DNA of 64,000 nucleotides, from positions 146,800-210,799 of the forward strand of contig JACRJZ010000091.1 in the NCBI GenBank assembly GCA_016219875.1. The letters run 5' to 3'. The translations under genes were made by a program, and so were the position numbers. Of the stretch, positions 61,166 to 64,000 are shown one piece after another (positions within the stretch are counted from its first letter, which is position 1; each line of letters opens with the position of its first letter). The notes beneath the pieces are model-generated. The model saw only the letters and a program-made list of their open reading frames with translations, made no database searches and was not told the DNA's origin. The DNA is from Verrucomicrobiota bacterium (GTDB lineage: Bacteria; Verrucomicrobiota; Verrucomicrobiia; Limisphaerales; JACRJZ01).

Positions 61166-63814
61166 ATGACTGCCAACCCCGACGCCGTTGCTTCCGCTGC
61201 GGTCAGTGCGGCCCAAGCCGCCCACGAGTCCGCCCCGCACTTCCGCATTTTCCTCAGCCGCGTCAGCAGCGAGTTTGAGAAAGCCGCCTCCTCTGTCGCC
61301 AGCGATCTCCGGGCGCGCGGACTGGAAGTCAGAATTCAGGAAGACTTCCGCCAGGAGAGCGACACCGAAACCACCCTCGACAAACTCCACCGCTACATCC
61401 GCGACTGCCACGCGGTCGTCGCGCTCGTGGGCCGGCGCAGTGGCGGCTACCCGCCCGAAAAGGCGGCGAAGAAATACTCCCACCTTCTCCCCGCTGGCGG
61501 CACGCGCGCCAGTTACACCCAGTGGGAAATCCACTTCGCCCGCCACTACCAACGCCGCCTCTCCTTCTACGACGGACGCGCCTTCTCCGATCACTCGCGC
61601 CCCGCGGGCGCGGACGACGATCCCGCCCAGCAGGCCGCCTATGTCCAAGCCCTCTTCGATCACGGCGGCCTGGACCGCGACGCCTTCGCCACCACCGACC
61701 AACTGGGCCGTGCCGTCTTGCGCGAAGACTGGCCGCTCCACAAACCTCACCAGCGGCGCAACCTCCCCTACACTTCGCTGGGCCGCCTCTTCAAGGGCCG
61801 CGAAGATTTCATGGACCAACTGCGCGACACCTTCCGCGACGGCGGGCGCGTGGCGGGCATTGGGGCCTCGCCTGCCATTGCGGCCACGCACGGCCTGGGC
61901 GGCATTGGCAAGACCCGCCTGGCGGTGGAATACGCCTACCGCCACGCCGGCGATTACGACGCTCTCCTCTTCCTCGCCGCCGATTCGCCGGAGAAACTCG
62001 ACGCCAGCCTCGCCGCGCTAACCGGGGCGCACATCCTCAATCTCAAAGAACGAAACCTCCCCGACCCCGCCGCGCAGAAGAGGGCCGTCCTCGACTGGCT
62101 CCACGAACATCCCCGCTCCTTCCTCATCATTGACAACCTGGACGACGACCGCGCCGCCCAGGCCGCCCACCAACTCACCGCCCAACTCCCTGCCGCCGAC
62201 GTTGTCCTGACCGGACGGCTGGACCGCTGGCCCCTCGGCGTGGCCGCCCTCGAACTCGACGTCCTCAGCCCCGGCGATGCGGCGGATTACCTCCTGTCCG
62301 CCGCGACCAAACGCCGCCCCGCGCCCGACGATCCCGCCCAAGCCCGGCTCATCGCGGACAAACTGGGCGGGCTGGCCCTGGCACTGGCGCAAGCCGCCGC
62401 CTACGTGAATGAACAGCGCGCCTCCTTCGCGGGCTACCTGGCCGATTGGGAAGGGCAGCACGACGCCGTGCTGGCTTGGTTCGATGAAACTGTGTGCCAG
62501 TATCCCCGCAGCGTGGCCGTGACGTGGCAGACGAGTTGGGAAAAACTCCCGCCGTCGGCCGCGCGGCTGCTGGAACTGCTGGCGTGGTTTGCGCCGGAGC
62601 CGGTGCCGGAACAGTTGCTCGAGGAAAAAGCCACGGAGGCGATGAATGCGCGCCCGGAGGTGGGGCGAGCGTACCCGCGAGCCGAATCGGAGGCGCAGCG
62701 GCTCGCGAGTACGCTCGACCCACCAGCCTTAAATCGGCAGGCGCTCAACGATTTGGCCCGGTACAGTCTCGTGACGCGCGAGGCGCAACTGCCGCACTTC
62801 CGGGTTCACCGGCTCGTGCAAGATGTCACCCGCCGCCGGCTCGAAAAAGAAGGCCGCGCTGACGATCTCCGTCGGCAGGCCATCGAGTGGATGAAAGAAG
62901 TCTGGAGGGGCTATAAAGGTGAAGTCAGCGAGTGGCCCCGCCTCGATCCACTCGCTCCGCACGCCGCCGTTCTGGCCGCCCGCGCCGCCGCTTGCGGCCT
63001 CGGCGAACTCGCGGGTTGCCTCTACTGGCCCTTGGACAACTGGAGTTGGTCCCACGGGCGCTATGAGGAAGCCATTGCCCAAGGCCGCCAAGCCGTGAAC
63101 CATCTCCAGCGCGCCTTGGGGCCGGAGGATCCCGACACGCTGGCCAGCCGCAACAACCTGGCTGAAGACCTTCGTGCCCAAGGCAAGCACGCCGAGGCCG
63201 AGAAGGAGCATCGCACCGTCCTGGCCCTGCGCGAGCGCGTGTTGGGGCCGGAGCATCCCGACACGCTGGCCAGCCGCAACAACCTGGCTGAAGACCTTCG
63301 TGCCCAAGGCAAGCACGCCGAGGCCGAGAAGGAGCACCGCGCCGTCTTGGCCATCTTCGAGCGTGTGCTGGGGCCGGAGCACCCCAACACGCTGCAAAGC
63401 CGCAACAACCTAGCCATTGCGCTCGATGACCAAGGCCAGCATGCCGAGGCCGAGCTGGAGCATCGCACCGTCCTGGCCCTCAAAGAGCGCGTGCTGGGGC
63501 CGGAGCATCCCGACACGCTGGCCAGCCGCAACAACCTGGCCAATGCGCTCGATTTCCAAGGCAAACATGCCGAGGCCGAGCAGGAGCATCGCGCCGTCCT
63601 GGCCCTCCGCGAGCGCGTGCTGGGGCCGGAGCATCCCGACGTTTTCCAATCCTGTCACAACTTGGCGATTTGTCTGAAGGACCAGAAGAAGAAAGCGGAG
63701 GCGCTGGGTTTCTCCCGGCGGGCGCTGGAGGGCTGGCGGAAGTCGCTGGGAGAGGAGCATCCACACACAAAAAACGCCAAGAAGTTGCTGGAGGAGCTTC
63801 AGCAGGCGCAGTGA
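61166..63814 (+). CDS. STAND NTPase: DUF4062/TIR-like domain, NB-ARC, TPR repeats
   Basis: An 882-residue cytoplasmic protein. Residues of about 25-100 (FRIFLSRVSSEFEKAASSVA, CHAVVALVGRRSGGYPP) resemble DUF4062/TIR-like effector domains. The P-loop GLGGIGKT is at 243-250 and Walker B FLIIDNLDDD at 319-328. After the NB-ARC winged-helix region, five kinesin-light-chain-like TPRs of 42 residues fill the C-terminus from about 648. The layout (effector, NTPase switch, repeat sensor) matches bacterial NLR-like proteins, many of which are antiphage. It has no partner gene in the window. It could alternatively regulate a non-defence pathway. Confidence 0.82.
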   Translation: MTANPDAVASAAVSAAQAAHESAPHFRIFLSRVSSEFEKAASSVASDLRARGLEVRIQEDFRQESDTETTLDKLHRYIRDCHAVVALVGRRSGGYPPEKAAKKYSHLLPAGGTRASYTQWEIHFARHYQRRLSFYDGRAFSDHSRPAGADDDPAQQAAYVQALFDHGGLDRDAFATTDQLGRAVLREDWPLHKPHQRRNLPYTSLGRLFKGREDFMDQLRDTFRDGGRVAGIGASPAIAATHGLGGIGKTRLAVEYAYRHAGDYDALLFLAADSPEKLDASLAALTGAHILNLKERNLPDPAAQKRAVLDWLHEHPRSFLIIDNLDDDRAAQAAHQLTAQLPAADVVLTGRLDRWPLGVAALELDVLSPGDAADYLLSAATKRRPAPDDPAQARLIADKLGGLALALAQAAAYVNEQRASFAGYLADWEGQHDAVLAWFDETVCQYPRSVAVTWQTSWEKLPPSAARLLELLAWFAPEPVPEQLLEEKATEAMNARPEVGRAYPRAESEAQRLASTLDPPALNRQALNDLARYSLVTREAQLPHFRVHRLVQDVTRRRLEKEGRADDLRRQAIEWMKEVWRGYKGEVSEWPRLDPLAPHAAVLAARAAACGLGELAGCLYWPLDNWSWSHGRYEEAIAQGRQAVNHLQRALGPEDPDTLASRNNLAEDLRAQGKHAEAEKEHRTVLALRERVLGPEHPDTLASRNNLAEDLRAQGKHAEAEKEHRAVLAIFERVLGPEHPNTLQSRNNLAIALDDQGQHAEAELEHRTVLALKERVLGPEHPDTLASRNNLANALDFQGKHAEAEQEHRAVLALRERVLGPEHPDVFQSCHNLAICLKDQKKKAEALGFSRRALEGWRKSLGEEHPHTKNAKKLLEELQQAQ
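63118..63660. repeat. Tandem 126-bp repeats encoding TPRs
   Basis: GGGGCCGGA blocks recur at 63118, 63244, 63370, 63496 and 63622, exactly 126 bp apart, each encoding one 42-residue TPR. Units 1 and 2 share a stretch of over 70 identical bases, pointing to recent duplication or gene conversion. Confidence 0.92.
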
Positions 63815-63870
63815 GGCAGAGGGTTTCCGCTGGTTTCATTCCTGCGCTGCCTTGAGCCAAGGCTCAGACA

Positions 63871-63960
63871 TCCTGAGCCGTGGAACGCGCCTGGGCCGCC
63901 CGGTGAGGGCACCGGGCCTACAAGGCACGCCTTTCCTGTAGGCCGGGTCCCCTGACCCGG
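63871..63960. repeat. Multi-hairpin repeat, GGTGAGGGCACCGGG family, copy 2
   Basis: Same order of elements as at 34646-34737: TCCTGAGCCGTGGA, CCCGGTGAGGGCACCGGG, GCCTAC...GTAGGC, CCGGGTCCCCTGACCCGG. It follows the STAND gene stop and could terminate it. Confidence 0.85.
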
Positions 63961-64000
63961 TGAACGCCGCTTCATCTCGATTCCTGGCCTCCACAAAACC

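Noticed and set aside
63118..63660. Regular tandem repeats as a possible CRISPR array
   Set aside because: The 126-bp units are translated as TPRs and have no separate repeat and spacer parts.

Overview
The window reads as a chromosomal segment of a high-GC bacterium, most likely a member of the Verrucomicrobiota (Pedosphaera/Limisphaerales-like). This is inferred from the mix of ECF sigma factors paired with membrane Ser/Thr kinases carrying WD40 sensors, large secreted 'TYQGRL' fibre-like proteins, M6-type proteases, secreted proteins ending in an RFFRLxxP-type domain, and many dispersed palindromic repeats. No rRNA or taxonomic marker is present, so the assignment is tentative.

Region 1 (1-13.6 kb, + strand) is a tightly coupled redox operon. 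It holds two glutamate-synthase-like FMN/FeS subunits (the first running off the left edge), a fused glutamine amidotransferase-GXGXG protein, HdrC, a Bro-N antirepressor-like gene, HdrB, a 1500-residue HdrA-GltD-HdrA fusion, MvhD and MetV. Most junctions are ATGA overlaps. The set suggests a soluble flavin-based electron-bifurcating complex joined to glutamate-synthase chemistry and possibly C1 metabolism, although MetF is absent. A PPi-type phosphofructokinase follows at 14.1-15.4 kb.

Region 2 (15.5-39.5 kb, all - strand) holds two diverged copies of one module in the same order: ECF sigma factor, membrane kinase with WD40 propeller, fibre-like secreted protein, M6 protease, small secreted GGGG/YSVSGTLGQPD protein. 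One copy adds a secreted phosphodiesterase, the other an extra giant fibre with an S74 chaperone. A CTGTAAC-N15-CTGTAAC motif precedes two genes of one copy. Intergenic DNA, and some coding DNA, contains palindromic elements and arrays with a 7-bp period.

Region 3 (39.6-45.9 kb) holds a class III aminotransferase, a VapBC pair, a Gfo/Idh/MocA oxidoreductase divergent from an AraC regulator, and a tannase-family esterase that lacks the family cysteines.

Region 4 (46.27-59.98 kb) is an integrative element inserted in the 3' end of tRNA-Gly(TCC), with 30-bp direct repeats at both ends. It carries an integrase beside the left end, a convergent frameshifted integrase homologue, a second tyrosine recombinase, a three-gene AEP primase/SF3 helicase replication operon, and no phage structural genes. 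Its cargo is a translationally coupled operon of a YpsA/SLOG-family protein, an unknown 424-residue protein and a calcineurin-like phosphoesterase, which is the best candidate for an undescribed (perhaps defence) system. It also carries a secreted LamG protein.

Region 5 (60-64 kb), just outside the tRNA end, has a secreted protein and a DUF4062-like/NB-ARC/TPR STAND ATPase of the type often involved in phage defence.
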